From Haloarcula nitratireducens (GTDB taxonomy: Archaea > Halobacteriota > Halobacteria > Halobacteriales > Haloarculaceae), in contig NZ_RKLT01000006.1 in assembly GCF_019599505.1 (NCBI RefSeq), positions 1 through 64,000 on the forward strand: a stretch of 64,000 nt of DNA. The letters run 5' to 3'. Numbering within the stretch: position 1 is the stretch's first letter; every line of letters starts with the position of its first letter. Position numbers and translations under genes: made by a program. The notes under the pieces are model-generated. The model had not been told where the DNA came from and searched no databases. It saw nothing but the letters and a program-made list of their open reading frames with translations. Below, piece after piece: positions 1 through 7,777 of this stretch.

Positions 1-3
1 GAC

Positions 4-127
4 AGTCAACTCGCCCTGAAGTCAGGAACCGTGACGCCGAATCGGGGATTCGTCCCGTCCCCCTAATCGGGGGTAGAGGCCGAGTTCACTGACAAGCCCC
101 GCGCCACCGTGCGCGGGGCAGTTGACC
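4..127. mobile_element. IS1341/IS605-type end remnant or small MITE-like piece
   Basis: Positions 91-127 hold GACAAGCCC, a stem (ccccgcgc / gcgcgggg around a short loop) and then GTTGAC. The right end of the tnpB element at 16275-16313 has the same layout (GACAAGCCC, stem, G-T/A-TGAC). In the opposite orientation, positions 4-29 start with GTCAACT and contain a small stem around GACTTCAG, a motif also seen at 16290. The segment therefore looks bounded by two outward-facing ends. No transposase gene remains. It directly precedes a decapitated FEN1-like frame. The assignment rests only on similarity within this window. Confidence 0.35.
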
Positions 128-787
128 TGGCTGTACCGCCACATGCAGCGGACGGTGCGATACACCGACCCTGCGGCGTACACGACGAGCGACGGGACCG
201 CGGTCCCGAACCTGCTGGGTGTCGTCCGCGGCGTCCCCGCGTTCTTCGAACGCTGCCTCTTCCCGGTGTTCGTCTTCGACGGCGGCCCCGTCTCGCTCAA
301 GCAGTCCCGGCTCTCCTCGCGGCGCAAGCGCCGGAAGCGAGCCGACGCGAAGGCGAAGGCGGCGGCCGAACGAGGGGACCATTGCGCGGCCGCCCGAAAT
401 CGGGCGCAGGCGCAGGGCCTGACGAAGCCAATCCGACAGACCACCGACGAGCTGCTCGAACTGCTCGATATCCCGACGCTCGTAGCTCCGTCCGAGGCGG
501 AAGCGCAGGCCGCGCACATGGCGCGGGCGGGGGCCACCGAGTACGTCGTGACCGACGACTACGACGCGTTACTGTACGGCGCGCCGCTGACGCTCCGGGA
601 GTTCGCGAGTGCCGGCCGCCTGGAGTGCATGGACTTCCGCGCGACGCTCGACGAACTCGGCCTCACGCGGGCACAGCTCGTCGACGTCGCCATCCTCTGC
701 GGGACGGACTACAACGACGGCGTCCCCGGGTTCGGCCCGAGGCGCGCGCTCGACCGCCTCGAAGCCCACGGCCGCGTCTGGGCGTAG
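122..787 (+). pseudogene. FEN1/XPG-family nuclease fragment, both ends missing
   Basis: The 221 codons match the middle of archaeal flap endonuclease 1. Present are the FVFDGG acidic motif (near residue 52), the SEAEAQAA glutamates (near 126), the DDYDALL aspartates (near 144) and GTDYNDGVPGFGP (near 195). Two parts are missing. One is the first 30-40 residues, which carry the N-terminal strand and first metal-binding Asp. The other is the roughly 100-residue C-terminus with the rest of the helix-3-turn-helix and the PCNA-binding tail. The only start, TTG at 122, lies inside the IS-like end, so it is probably accidental. Intact haloarchaeal FEN1 is about 325 residues. I read this as a paralogous or displaced fen1 that lost its head to an insertion. 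A catalytically dead short protein is possible. Confidence 0.7.
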
Positions 788-796
788 CCGGGCCGC

Positions 797-1099
797 TCAC
801 TCCTCGTCGACGAGCGTCGCCGGGTCGACGTCCTGTCGCTCCACGGCGTACGCGAGGACCCGCCGAACGAGCTCGTCGTCCACGTCCGAGAGGAGGCTGT
901 TGACGACGCCGGGCAACCCGTCGGCGTGGAGGCGGAGCACGACCGTCTCGACGGCCCCGTGTTCGACGTGCAAATCGATCTCCCAGCTGTCCGGTTCGGG
1001 TTCGGAGAGATGGATGTCCGTCCACTCCTCGGACGCGTCGCCGCCGTCCGCACGCGTCGCTCTATCCGAGTCGGCCGACCGTCGGGGTTCGTCTGTCAT
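797..1099 (-). CDS. Hypothetical acidic haloarchaeal protein
   Basis: A 100-residue frame starting at ATG 1099. The first 35 residues are acidic and low in complexity. The rest looks like a compact alpha/beta domain (DSWEIDLHVEHGAVETVVLRL) ending in a helical, acidic tail (SDVDDELVRRVLAYAVERQDV). Codons end mostly in G or C, as in neighbouring real genes. There are no membrane segments, cysteines or catalytic motif. It converges with the FEN1-like fragment. I do not recognise the family. Confidence 0.65.
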   Translation of the reverse strand: MTDEPRRSADSDRATRADGGDASEEWTDIHLSEPEPDSWEIDLHVEHGAVETVVLRLHADGLPGVVNSLLSDVDDELVRRVLAYAVERQDVDPATLVDEE

Positions 1100-1172
1100 C
1101 GCAGTTCGTCACGACGGCGCGCGTCCCCTTAAACGGCGGTCCGAAACGGGCCAGCGCTCGGTCGCCTCTGGC

Positions 1173-1421
1173 TCACACCGCGCGTTTCAGCTCGCGGAGT
1201 TCCTCGAGCAGTCGGTCGGTCGTCTCCTCGAGGTCGTCGCCGAATTGGTCGGCGTCTTCGAGTATCCGGTTCCGGACATGTCCGGGGATCTCGCCATCAT
1301 TCTTCTCGATTCGGCAGTGGATCGAGGCGAGTTCGTCCGGGTACTCCTCGAGGTCTTCGATTGCTTCTCCGAGCTTGTCGACGCCGCCCGACCCGACGGT
1401 CGAGAGGTTCTCCTCGTCGTC
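1173..1421 (-). pseudogene. Start-less remnant of a small acidic helical protein
   Basis: The reverse strand is open for 82 codons with strong coding character: DDEENLSTVGSGG at the front, and a charged helical end finishing ELKRAV before TGA. There is no usable start codon. The frame is closed upstream by TAA at 1422-1424, and the codons just beyond that stop (S-T-D-I-A-N) still look coding. This fits a small gene interrupted by a nonsense mutation. No domain is recognised. Confidence 0.4.
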
Positions 1422-1500
1422 TTAGTTCGCTATGTCCGTCGATACGGTCCGGGTAAATGGAAATTTCGGCGCGGGGATAGGTCGGTCGCTCGGCGGGGAC

Positions 1501-1926
1501 TCACCCCTCGTCGCGGGCGTCCCGCAGAAAATCATCGAGATCGGTTTGGAGGCGACTCGCGACGCGTTCGGCGTACTCCCAGAGTAAGTCGTTGAGTTCC
1601 GCTCGCGTGGATTCGGATAGGCTGTCCTCGTCGCGGTATCCCTCGTCCGGGATCTCGGGGTGGCCGATACAGACCACCTGCGGGTTCTCGCCGGCCACGC
1701 CGGCCGCGACGACGCCGTACTCGTCCGCGTCCCACAAGCCGCGCCCGGTCTGTCGGACGAGCGTCGAATCTATCTCATCTAGGAGCCGTCGCTCCTCGTC
1801 GGTCACCGCCGCGTTCTCGCCCCCGAAGAACTCTTCGTACGCCGCGTCGCGTGCGTCGAACTGCCAGTGGTCGAGCTTTTCGCGGACACGCCGCAACCGC
1901 TCTCGATCAGTGTCGATCGTCGACAT
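1501..1926 (-). CDS. Hypothetical haloarchaeal protein
   Basis: 141 residues from ATG 1926 (MSTIDTDRERL). An upstream ATG at 1980 would add 18 hydrophobic residues unlike the rest, so it was not used. The N-terminal half is a charged helical stretch (RRVREKLDHWQFDARDAAYEEFF). The middle has short hydrophobic strands (EYGVVAAGVAGENPQVVCIGHPE), and the C-terminus is helical (LLWEYAERVASRLQTDLDDFL). It is soluble, with no cysteine cluster. I do not recognise a function. It is divergent from the CBS gene at 2023, with about 95 bp between. Confidence 0.7.
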   Translation of the reverse strand: MSTIDTDRERLRRVREKLDHWQFDARDAAYEEFFGGENAAVTDEERRLLDEIDSTLVRQTGRGLWDADEYGVVAAGVAGENPQVVCIGHPEIPDEGYRDEDSLSESTRAELNDLLWEYAERVASRLQTDLDDFLRDARDEG

Positions 1927-2022
1927 ACATCTCGGAGAGACGACGGCGAGCACCAAGATAATGGGGGCAACATCACCCACGGAGTTTAGCGGTGTCGTCC
2001 CGATAGAGCGAACGGGACACCG

Positions 2023-2445
2023 ATGACCATCCAGTCACTCACCAGGCGGCGCGTCGTCACCGTCACCCCGGAGACGCCGATCGACGAAACGGCACGGAAG
2101 ATGCGCGATGCGGGCGTCGGCAGCACCGTCGTCGTCGAGGACGATCGGCCGGTCGGCATCGTCACCGACCGGGACCTCGCGCTCGACGTCGTCGGTACGG
2201 GCACGGACCCGCGCGAGACGACCGCCGGCGACGTGATGGTGCGGAAACTCGTCACCGTCGCGACCGACGCGAACGTCCTCGACGCCCTCGACCGGTTGCT
2301 GGCGGCGAAGGTCCGCCGCCTCCCCGTCGTCCGCGACGACGGCACCCTCGCTGGTATCGTCACGATGGACGATTTCCTCGTCCTGTTGGCGGCGGAGTTC
2401 CGCAACCTCGCGGCGGTCGTCGAGGCGGAGTCGCCGCCGTACTGA
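2023..2445 (+). CDS. Two-CBS-domain protein
   Basis: 140 residues made almost entirely of one CBS pair: CBS1 about 5-58 (VTVTPETPIDETARKM, then GIVTDRDLALDV) and CBS2 about 70-125 (VTVATDANVLDALDRL, then GIVTMDDFL). Stand-alone CBS pairs bind adenine nucleotides or S-adenosyl compounds and usually regulate a partner. No effector domain is fused here. The gene stands alone, between a divergent hypothetical gene and a convergent hydrolase, so the partner is unknown. Confidence 0.9.
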   Translation: MTIQSLTRRRVVTVTPETPIDETARKMRDAGVGSTVVVEDDRPVGIVTDRDLALDVVGTGTDPRETTAGDVMVRKLVTVATDANVLDALDRLLAAKVRRLPVVRDDGTLAGIVTMDDFLVLLAAEFRNLAAVVEAESPPY

Positions 2446-2470
2446 TCACCGCGGCGGCGCGACCCCCGGC

Positions 2471-3112
2471 TCACGCGAGATGGCGCTCGAACCACGTCGC
2501 CGCGAGGCTGGCGACCCCCTCCAGTTCCCCCGGCCCCTCGAAGAGGTGGCCGGCACCTTCGACGACCTCTAGCTCGCTGGGACCGGTGAGTCCCTCGAAG
2601 GCCTCCCGGTTGAGTTCGAGAACCTGCGTATCCGCGCCGCCGACGACGAACAGCGTCGCGGCGGTCACCGCGGGCAACTGCTCGGCGGCGAGGTCGACCC
2701 GACCGCCGCGGGAGACAACGGCGGCGATGTCGTCGCCACGCTCGGCCGCGGCGCGCAGGGCCGCCGCTGCCCCGGTGCTCGACCCGAAGTACCCCAGGTT
2801 CAGGTCGCGCGTGTCCTCGCGCGCTCGCAGCCACTCGGTCGCCGCGAGCAGTCGCTCGGTCAGCAGCTCGATATCGAAGCGGGTCTCGTAGCGCTCGTCC
2901 TCCGCCTCGGTGAGGAGGTCGAACAGCAGCGTCCCGACGCCGTGGTCCCGAAGTACGCCCGCGACGAACGCGTTTCGGGGGCTCTTCCGGCTGCTGCCGC
3001 TCCCGTGGGCGAAGATAACGAGGCCGTCGGCGTCCGTAGGCAGGACCAGTTCCCCGTCCAGTTCGACGCCGTCGACCGGAATCGCGATGGCGTGGTCTGT
3101 CTGGTCGGTCAT
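2471..3112 (-). CDS. Alpha/beta hydrolase, dienelactone-hydrolase-like
   Basis: 213 residues with an alpha/beta-hydrolase layout. HGSGSS near residue 36 fits the oxyanion loop. The nucleophile elbow is GYFGSSTGAAA near 107 (G-x-S-x-G). An aspartate follows in VVGGADTQV near 158, and the last His is in EGAGHLFEG near 187. Small enzymes of this type hydrolyse esters or carbon-carbon bonds of small molecules, and the substrate cannot be read from the sequence. It is cytoplasmic, with no signal or membrane segment. It converges with the CBS gene, 25 bp apart. Confidence 0.85.
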   Translation of the reverse strand: MTDQTDHAIAIPVDGVELDGELVLPTDADGLVIFAHGSGSSRKSPRNAFVAGVLRDHGVGTLLFDLLTEAEDERYETRFDIELLTERLLAATEWLRAREDTRDLNLGYFGSSTGAAAALRAAAERGDDIAAVVSRGGRVDLAAEQLPAVTAATLFVVGGADTQVLELNREAFEGLTGPSELEVVEGAGHLFEGPGELEGVASLAATWFERHLA

Positions 3113-3164
3113 ACCTGAGCGTTCGCGGACTGACGTGTTAACGTTCCCGTCGGCCGCGAGACCG

Positions 3165-4376
3165 TTACCGCCGTGGCGACCCGGTAAGCCACCACCCGAA
3201 CACCTTGTTCCAGTAGTCCTCGCTCGGGTGTTTCTTCGTGCGGGCGTAGTCCTTCCCCTCGAGTATCTGTCGCTCGACGACGTTGCGCGCCAGGTGCAGG
3301 GCGTGTCGCGCGCCGTACCCCTCGCCGGTGCCGACGAAGTGGCCCTTGTCCGTGAACAGGCGGATTCGCGCCATGACGAGCGGTGTCCCGCGCAGCGTCT
3401 CGTCGTGCTCGTGGAGGAAGACGTTCGCCTCCAAGACCTTCAGCCCGCCGTACTTCCGCGTGACGCCCTCTATCAGCCTCGCGACGTCCGCGCGCGTCAT
3501 GTCGTCGAGGAGATCGATGTGGGTTATCTGGACCGGGAACTGCGTCTCTTCGGTCACCGAAAGCGCCTCCAGGACGTCCGTCTTGGTGACGATGCCGGCC
3601 GGACGCCCGCCGTCGGTCACGACGAGCGAGGAGATGCCCCGAGAGAGCATCGTCCCGACGGCCTCGTCGAGGCCCGTCTTCGGCGTCGTGGTCGCTATCG
3701 GTTCGCTCATGACGTTCTCGACCGGCAGGTCGAGCATCCGGTCGAGGTCGCCCGACCGCTCCCCGAACCCGCCGTGCGAGCGGCCGCCGCCGGTCTGGAC
3801 CTCCGCGGCCGGCGACCCGCCCTGCCCGCGTCGCATCTCGCGGGCCGCGAAGTCGAGGACGTCCGCGAGACCGACGATGCCGACCGCGGCGTCGTCCTCG
3901 ACCACGGGCAGGTGCGTGATGCGCTGCTCGCGGAGCGTGTGCAGCGTCTCGCCCAGCGTCGCGTCCCGCGGAACGGTGAGGAGGTCCGGCGTCGAGACGG
4001 CGTCGACCGTCAGCACTCGGAGGAACGGCTGCACCTTCGCGAGCAAGTCGTCGGCCGTGACGACGCCCACCAGTTCTTCGTCCTCGAAGACGGGGAGCGC
4101 CTTCGCGTCGCTACCGACCATCAGGCGCGCAACGGTCCGCACGTCCTCGTCGGCATCCACCTTCGCCACGTGCCAGACGAGGCCGCGAGCCTTCGCGTCG
4201 GGGTTCCGGTGGCCGCCGATCAGTTGCCGCTGGGTGACCAGCCCCTCGTACTCGCCGTCCTCGGTGACGACCACCGCTTTGTCCCCCGACTCCCGTATCG
4301 CGCCTTCGAGTTCCGAGACGCGGGTGTCCGCGTCGAACGAGTCGTACTCCGCCGAAACGATGTCGCTGATGTCCAT
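3165..4376 (-). CDS. Four-CBS protein with C-terminal HPF/S30AE-like domain
   Basis: 403 residues from ATG 4376; an in-frame ATG at 4418 adds 14 residues and was rejected. Four CBS repeats lie at about 1-55, 62-115, 125-178 and 220-275, with a Gly/Ser/Arg linker before the fourth. The last 120 residues do not look like CBS. From about 283 (VQITHIDLLDDMTRADVA) to 375 (ARHALHLARNVVERQI) they follow the beta-alpha-beta-beta-beta-alpha pattern of hibernation promoting factor / S30AE domains, which bind the small ribosomal subunit. CBS domains sense adenylates, so an energy-responsive ribosome hibernation or 30S dimerisation factor is a reasonable inference. Archaeal ribosome-dimerising CBS proteins have been described. 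The CBS assignment is firm and the ribosome-binding part is inferred. Confidence 0.75.
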   Translation of the reverse strand: MDISDIVSAEYDSFDADTRVSELEGAIRESGDKAVVVTEDGEYEGLVTQRQLIGGHRNPDAKARGLVWHVAKVDADEDVRTVARLMVGSDAKALPVFEDEELVGVVTADDLLAKVQPFLRVLTVDAVSTPDLLTVPRDATLGETLHTLREQRITHLPVVEDDAAVGIVGLADVLDFAAREMRRGQGGSPAAEVQTGGGRSHGGFGERSGDLDRMLDLPVENVMSEPIATTTPKTGLDEAVGTMLSRGISSLVVTDGGRPAGIVTKTDVLEALSVTEETQFPVQITHIDLLDDMTRADVARLIEGVTRKYGGLKVLEANVFLHEHDETLRGTPLVMARIRLFTDKGHFVGTGEGYGARHALHLARNVVERQILEGKDYARTKKHPSEDYWNKVFGWWLTGSPRR

Positions 4377-4490
4377 AGGGTTCCACCGGCGTTCGAGTAC
4401 GCTCGCCAACAGGTTCAATGTTCGCTCCGTCGAGACGATCCCGGACCGCGGTGCCGTCGTCCGGACCTGCGACGACTCCGCTCCGCTCGC

Positions 4491-4726
4491 TCAGTCCGCT
4501 ATCGAGTAGCGAATCTGGACGACGCGGTCGAACGGGACGTGGAGCGTGCGGTTCGGTTCTGCGACCACGGCGACCGACTCCCCGTTGCCGTCGAGGATGT
4601 CGTTCGCGACGTACCCTTCCGCCGTCACCGTATCGCCGTCACCGTCTCGTCGTCGCCGTCGAGGTACGTGACGACCCCGTACTCAAATCGCTCGTTGCTC
4701 TGGACCTCGGTGTAGCGCTCGACCAT
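4491..4726 (-). pseudogene. Small hypothetical gene frameshifted by a 14-bp tandem duplication
   Basis: From ATG 4726 the frame reads MVERYTEVQSNERFEYG... and stops after 33 codons. A second frame then continues as DTVTAEGYVANDILDG... to TGA at 4491. At the switch (4620-4645) the sequence cgccgtcaccgt occurs twice, 14 bp apart. Removing one 14-bp unit restores a single frame of about 73 residues passing through DDETVTAEGYVANDIL. The restored protein looks like a small beta-barrel-like domain (ESVAVVAEPNRTLHVPFDRVVQ). I do not recognise the family. It lies just upstream of the CBS-HPF gene on the same strand. Confidence 0.6.
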
Positions 4727-5381
4727 ACCTCCCGCTGCGCGCCGACGCATCGTAAGATCACTCCCCGGCGTCCCGCGCGGATAGCGCGGCGCGTCTCCGG
4801 TGAGGCGAGGGGGGTTCGCTTCCGTCGAGTCGGACAGAGCGCGGCAGTGAGTAGCGGTCCGCGCCTCGGTCGGGTGCGTCGCCGACCGGGCACGCCGCGG
4901 GGCCGGTACTGACGGTATGCCTGCGTTTCGCCGTCTGACAGCATTCCGACTAGTGCGTTCCGTCGCCGATTGGAGCGGTATTTTCAGTCTCCGCTCGCCA
5001 TCTCGTCGCTGTCCGGATGAGCGTGGCGACCAGATAACTACGCTTGGCAGCGACTCGCTCGTCCGCTGTCACTACTCGAGACGGGCAACGCCGACTTATC
5101 GTCGACGCCGAGCTCGGTGCGAACGAACAAGCGGTCCGTATCCGGCTCCGAGACGCGGAAGGTCCGTGTTCGGACGATTTCGGTCGCTACCCGACGACAC
5201 CGACAAGGGGCGCTTTCCGTGTGGTCGCACTCACCGACGAATCGGCGAACGGGCTTACCCCGGACGTCGTCTCGGATAGTCCGCGTATATCAATACCCGC
5301 TCGCGCCGTCGTCTCTTCCGTCACGGGACGCTACGAGCACCCGACCCCGGAAGGGCTCGACGTCAGCGTGACATCACAGCC
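4727..5381. other. Intergenic stretch with no supportable gene
   Basis: 655 bp between the frameshifted small gene and the PRC-like gene. The open frames here are Arg/Ser-rich, without the G/C-ending codon pattern of the neighbours, and none has a recognisable motif. No IS end, tRNA or strong palindrome was seen. It may hold the PRC-like gene's promoter and old coding debris. Confidence 0.5.
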
Positions 5382-5624
5382 ATGGTCCGAAACTTCCGCT
5401 CCGAAGACGAGGGAAAGCACGTGATGACAGCCGACGGCGACATGGTCGGCACCATCGAACGAGCCAGCGGCGGAACCGCACATGTGAAACCGGACTCGGG
5501 ACTCTCCGGGAGCATCCGCCGGAAACTGGGCTGGACAGACGAGAGCGAGGAGACGTACAGCCTCGAGAAGGCGAACGTCGACAAGATAAACGACGACGGT
5601 ATCCACCTGAAATCGAACTTCTGA
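5382..5624 (+). CDS. Small PRC-barrel-like protein
   Basis: 80 residues. Residues 10-30 (EGKHVMTADGDMVGTIERA) match the opening strands of PRC-barrel domains, which form small beta barrels in ribosome-maturation (RimM) and photosynthetic reaction-centre proteins. The tail (EETYSLEKANVDKINDDGIHL) gives the closing strands. Haloarchaea encode many single-domain PRC proteins of unknown role. It converges with the TraB-like gene, with a T-run between them. Confidence 0.7.
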   Translation: MVRNFRSEDEGKHVMTADGDMVGTIERASGGTAHVKPDSGLSGSIRRKLGWTDESEETYSLEKANVDKINDDGIHLKSNF

Positions 5625-5647
5625 GTCGCTGTCTGCCCGTCCGGTAC

Positions 5648-5653
5648 TTTTTT
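5648..5653 (+). terminator. T6 tract between convergent genes
   Basis: A run of six T residues 24 bp after the PRC-like stop codon. Archaeal RNA polymerase commonly terminates at oligo-T runs without a hairpin. The position between convergent genes fits. Confidence 0.5.
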
Positions 5654-5663
5654 AGTTCGCGTC

Positions 5664-6398
5664 TCAGGTCAGTCTATCGGCGACGCTATCGAGGTGGTCT
5701 ATCCCGACGACGGCGAGGACCGACCCGTCTCGCCGGCGGGCGTCGACGTTCGCCGCCATGGTCTGCTCGCGCGTCCCGTCGAGCAACAGGTCGGCGTGCG
5801 GTCGCTCGAACGCGCCGAGCAGCGCCCGGCTCCGCGCGACGCGGGTCCGTTCGTCGTCGGCTTGGGCGGTCGGCGAGTCGGCCGCCGTGACGTCGTGATC
5901 GAGGGCGTCGCGGTGGGCTCCCTCAGCCCCCAGCCGACAGTCGAGGGCGTGGCGAGCGATGTGACCGATCTCGCCGACCGCCCGTCCGACCGTCCCCGGC
6001 GACGCGCGCTCGTCGAGCGCGTTGCGGGCGAAGCGATAGCCGAACCGCCAACCGAGCGTGTCGATGCCGACCGTCTCCGCGTCCGGCGACGCGGCGACGG
6101 CGGTGGTCATCTCGTCCGTCGCCGCCGCGTCGTCTCCTCCGTCCGCGCTGTCCGCTCCTCGCCCCGTGAAGTACGGTACCGCCACCGCCGGGAGTTCGAG
6201 CCCGAGGACGTCTGGGTCGAACGCTGTCGCTACCTCTCGGACGCGGTAGCTGCTGGCGGGGTGGTCATGGACGACGCCGACGAGCATCGCGGGATGCCTG
6301 TCGGACGTCGCCGGCTGCGTTCGGACGAACTCCTCGTTCAGGCGGGGGTCGTCGCGGGCGGCGAGTTCAGTCGACACTTCCGATTGGCTGTTTGACAT
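5664..6398 (-). CDS. TraB/PrgY-like domain protein
   Basis: 244 residues. The N-terminal part (MLVGVVHDHPASSYRVREV near 38) and the following DPDVLGLELPAVAVPYF fit the TraB/PrgY pattern: a GxxH strand, then a P-D-V-x-x-x-E-L strand that would supply catalytic-type residues. The C-terminus (VLAVVGIDHLDSVADRL) supplies the closing GxxH-type strand. The centre is a haloarchaeal low-complexity insert (Asp/Ala/Glu-rich). TraB-family proteins resemble metal-dependent peptidases (Tiki/GumN). Here there are no membrane helices at the C-terminus, unlike long TraB proteins. The family call is tentative. Confidence 0.55.
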   Translation of the reverse strand: MSNSQSEVSTELAARDDPRLNEEFVRTQPATSDRHPAMLVGVVHDHPASSYRVREVATAFDPDVLGLELPAVAVPYFTGRGADSADGGDDAAATDEMTTAVAASPDAETVGIDTLGWRFGYRFARNALDERASPGTVGRAVGEIGHIARHALDCRLGAEGAHRDALDHDVTAADSPTAQADDERTRVARSRALLGAFERPHADLLLDGTREQTMAANVDARRRDGSVLAVVGIDHLDSVADRLT

Positions 6399-6937
6399 CG
6401 GTTTCGTACGACAGCACGTAGTTTCTACGGACGTTTAAGCGTTGTCTATCGTCCAATATGTGACGTGTACTCAAATACTGGTTTCGGGAACGTTCCAATT
6501 CTATCTGAGTGGAATATACGCCGACGAGAGAAATGCGGCGGTTGCGTCCTACGGAGTAATCGTAACCGTCCTCTCCGACTATTCGGGGCGGACCGGTTCG
6601 GCAATCCAAGGAGGGAGTCTACCGCATTCCGTAGAGCTCTATGAATGACCGTTTTGAGAGACGGGCCACTCGGCGGACGGAAACGGGGCGATAAGCCGTT
6701 GAAAACGAATGGACAGTCGTATAAGGGAAAAATATAGCTATCAAGCGAAGAAACGAAGATATATTCGGTATATGGGCGAGAAGGCGGAGAAATTGGAAAT
6801 AGTGTATTCAAATACGGGATATCGAGAAATACATAGAAAGATACGTTCGTACCGAGGGAGATAGTATACGCGAACTGCAGCTAATATCTACCGCGTTCCT
6901 CGGCGTGAACGGTTCCCGATCGACGGACTCGGTGTGA
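6399..6937. other. AT-rich non-coding stretch left of the taw1 duplication
   Basis: About 540 bp that is clearly AT-richer than the surroundings, especially 6710-6890 (many TATA-like and AAAATA strings). The open frames are short and have no coding bias. It marks the left approach to the accessory island and may be older insertion debris. I see no gene, IS end or RNA. Confidence 0.5.
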
Positions 6938-7090
6938 CGGACGAAAGGATGTTTCAGTTTCGGCGTCCATCTGTCTCATAATGAGCGAGTCCGACGGGGC
7001 CAAACAGGTCGACGACCCCGACTACCACAGCTAGAACCACACGGCCGCACAGGCCTGTGGTTGGACGAAGAACGCGATGCGGGGTGAGGG
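6938..7090 (+). pseudogene. Dead copy of the taw1 promoter and first 37 codons
   Basis: It begins with the shared upstream string cggacgaaaggatgttt (6938-6954) and an ATG at 6981. The first 17 residues (MSESDGAKQVDDPDYHS) are identical to those of the intact taw1 at 9009. Codon 18 is TAG where the intact gene has CAG. Similarity continues to the R-G-E-G codons ending at 7090 and then stops. Its codon use is GC3-rich and matches the body of taw1, so this is probably the original chromosomal 5' end. Confidence 0.85.
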
Positions 7091-7233
7091 AACGGTGCTC
7101 AACAGATGACGGGACGCTAACTCCAACCTTGGGCAGATATCCCGCTAATGGCGTTGATGCCTGTACCAATCCTTTCTAGGAAGATAGCTCTACGCAAGTG
7201 TTTGACCGAACTGGAGATGCAGCGGAGAATAGG

Positions 7234-7425
7234 ATGGAATGGGGTGATTACTGCTTGCTTATCAACTCTCAGACAACACCTGACAGATACATTTTAACTT
7301 CCAAGGTTAGGAGAATCGATAGACTGCGACAAACTTGGACAGTCCATCTGATCGAAGATAACGAAAACTGTCACTATTTGCTTGTCGAAGGTTCGCCTGA
7401 CTCCTTCCATATTTGCCGGAAATAG
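7234..7425 (+). CDS. Small hypothetical protein of the island
   Basis: 63 residues from ATG 7234 (MEWGDYCLLINSQTTPDRY); a GTG at 7198 would add 12 residues. The composition is unlike the chromosome: low GC3, few acidic residues, several Cys and Tyr. Alternating hydrophobic residues (WTVHLIEDNENCHYLLVEG) suggest a small beta-rich domain. No family is recognised. It lies between the dead taw1 end and the integrase, so it would be element cargo. Confidence 0.45.
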   Translation: MEWGDYCLLINSQTTPDRYILTSKVRRIDRLRQTWTVHLIEDNENCHYLLVEGSPDSFHICRK

Positions 7426-7430
7426 CACCT

Positions 7431-7777
7431 CAGACGCCTATATTCTGGTTTCTGGGGGTCTCGAATCTGGCTCTTAGACCAATGCTCCTATAGAACTACC
7501 TCGCTCTGCACCCTATCTTGCCCTTTCTCTCTCGGTATTGGCGGGGGAATCTCCAAGGTTGGACGAACACCGATTCGTGTGAAGTACCTCGGGGACAAGC
7601 CCCGAGGCACTCACCTTGCTTATGAGCGCCCACACGGAGTGCGGGCGCTCTGGTTCGGGCGCTCGTTACTCAGGTCTTGTTTGCACCATCGAAAAATCGA
7701 ATGTGGAATCGATATCAGAGTCTTTGCCGGAATCACTGATTCGCCTGTCGATCAGTGGCTGTTGGAGCTGAACTGAG
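7431..7777. other. Integrase upstream region
   Basis: About 350 bp between the small cargo gene and the integrase, with moderate GC. Besides the two hairpins at 7587-7650 nothing is recognisable. A 65-codon open frame here is largely built from the hairpins and was not accepted. Confidence 0.45.
7587..7650. repeat. Two perfect hairpins upstream of the integrase
   Basis: Hairpin 1 is cctcgggg-acaag-ccccgagg (7587-7607) and contains GACAAGCCC, the string found at both IS1341-like ends in this window. Hairpin 2 is gagcgccc / gggcgctc (7624-7650). They lie 130-190 bp before the integrase start. They could be an IS-end relic, an att-arm structure or an operator. The surrounding short open frame (7579-7776) is not convincing as a gene. 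Confidence 0.4.

Noticed and set aside
4918..5280. Protein-coding frames in the 4.7-5.4 kb gap
   Set aside because: All are Arg/Ser-rich, overlap each other in several frames and show no GC3 bias.
7579..7776. 65-codon open frame before the integrase
   Set aside because: Much of it is made of the two hairpins at 7587-7650; codon use and composition are unlike both the island gene at 7234 and chromosomal genes, and it has no motif.
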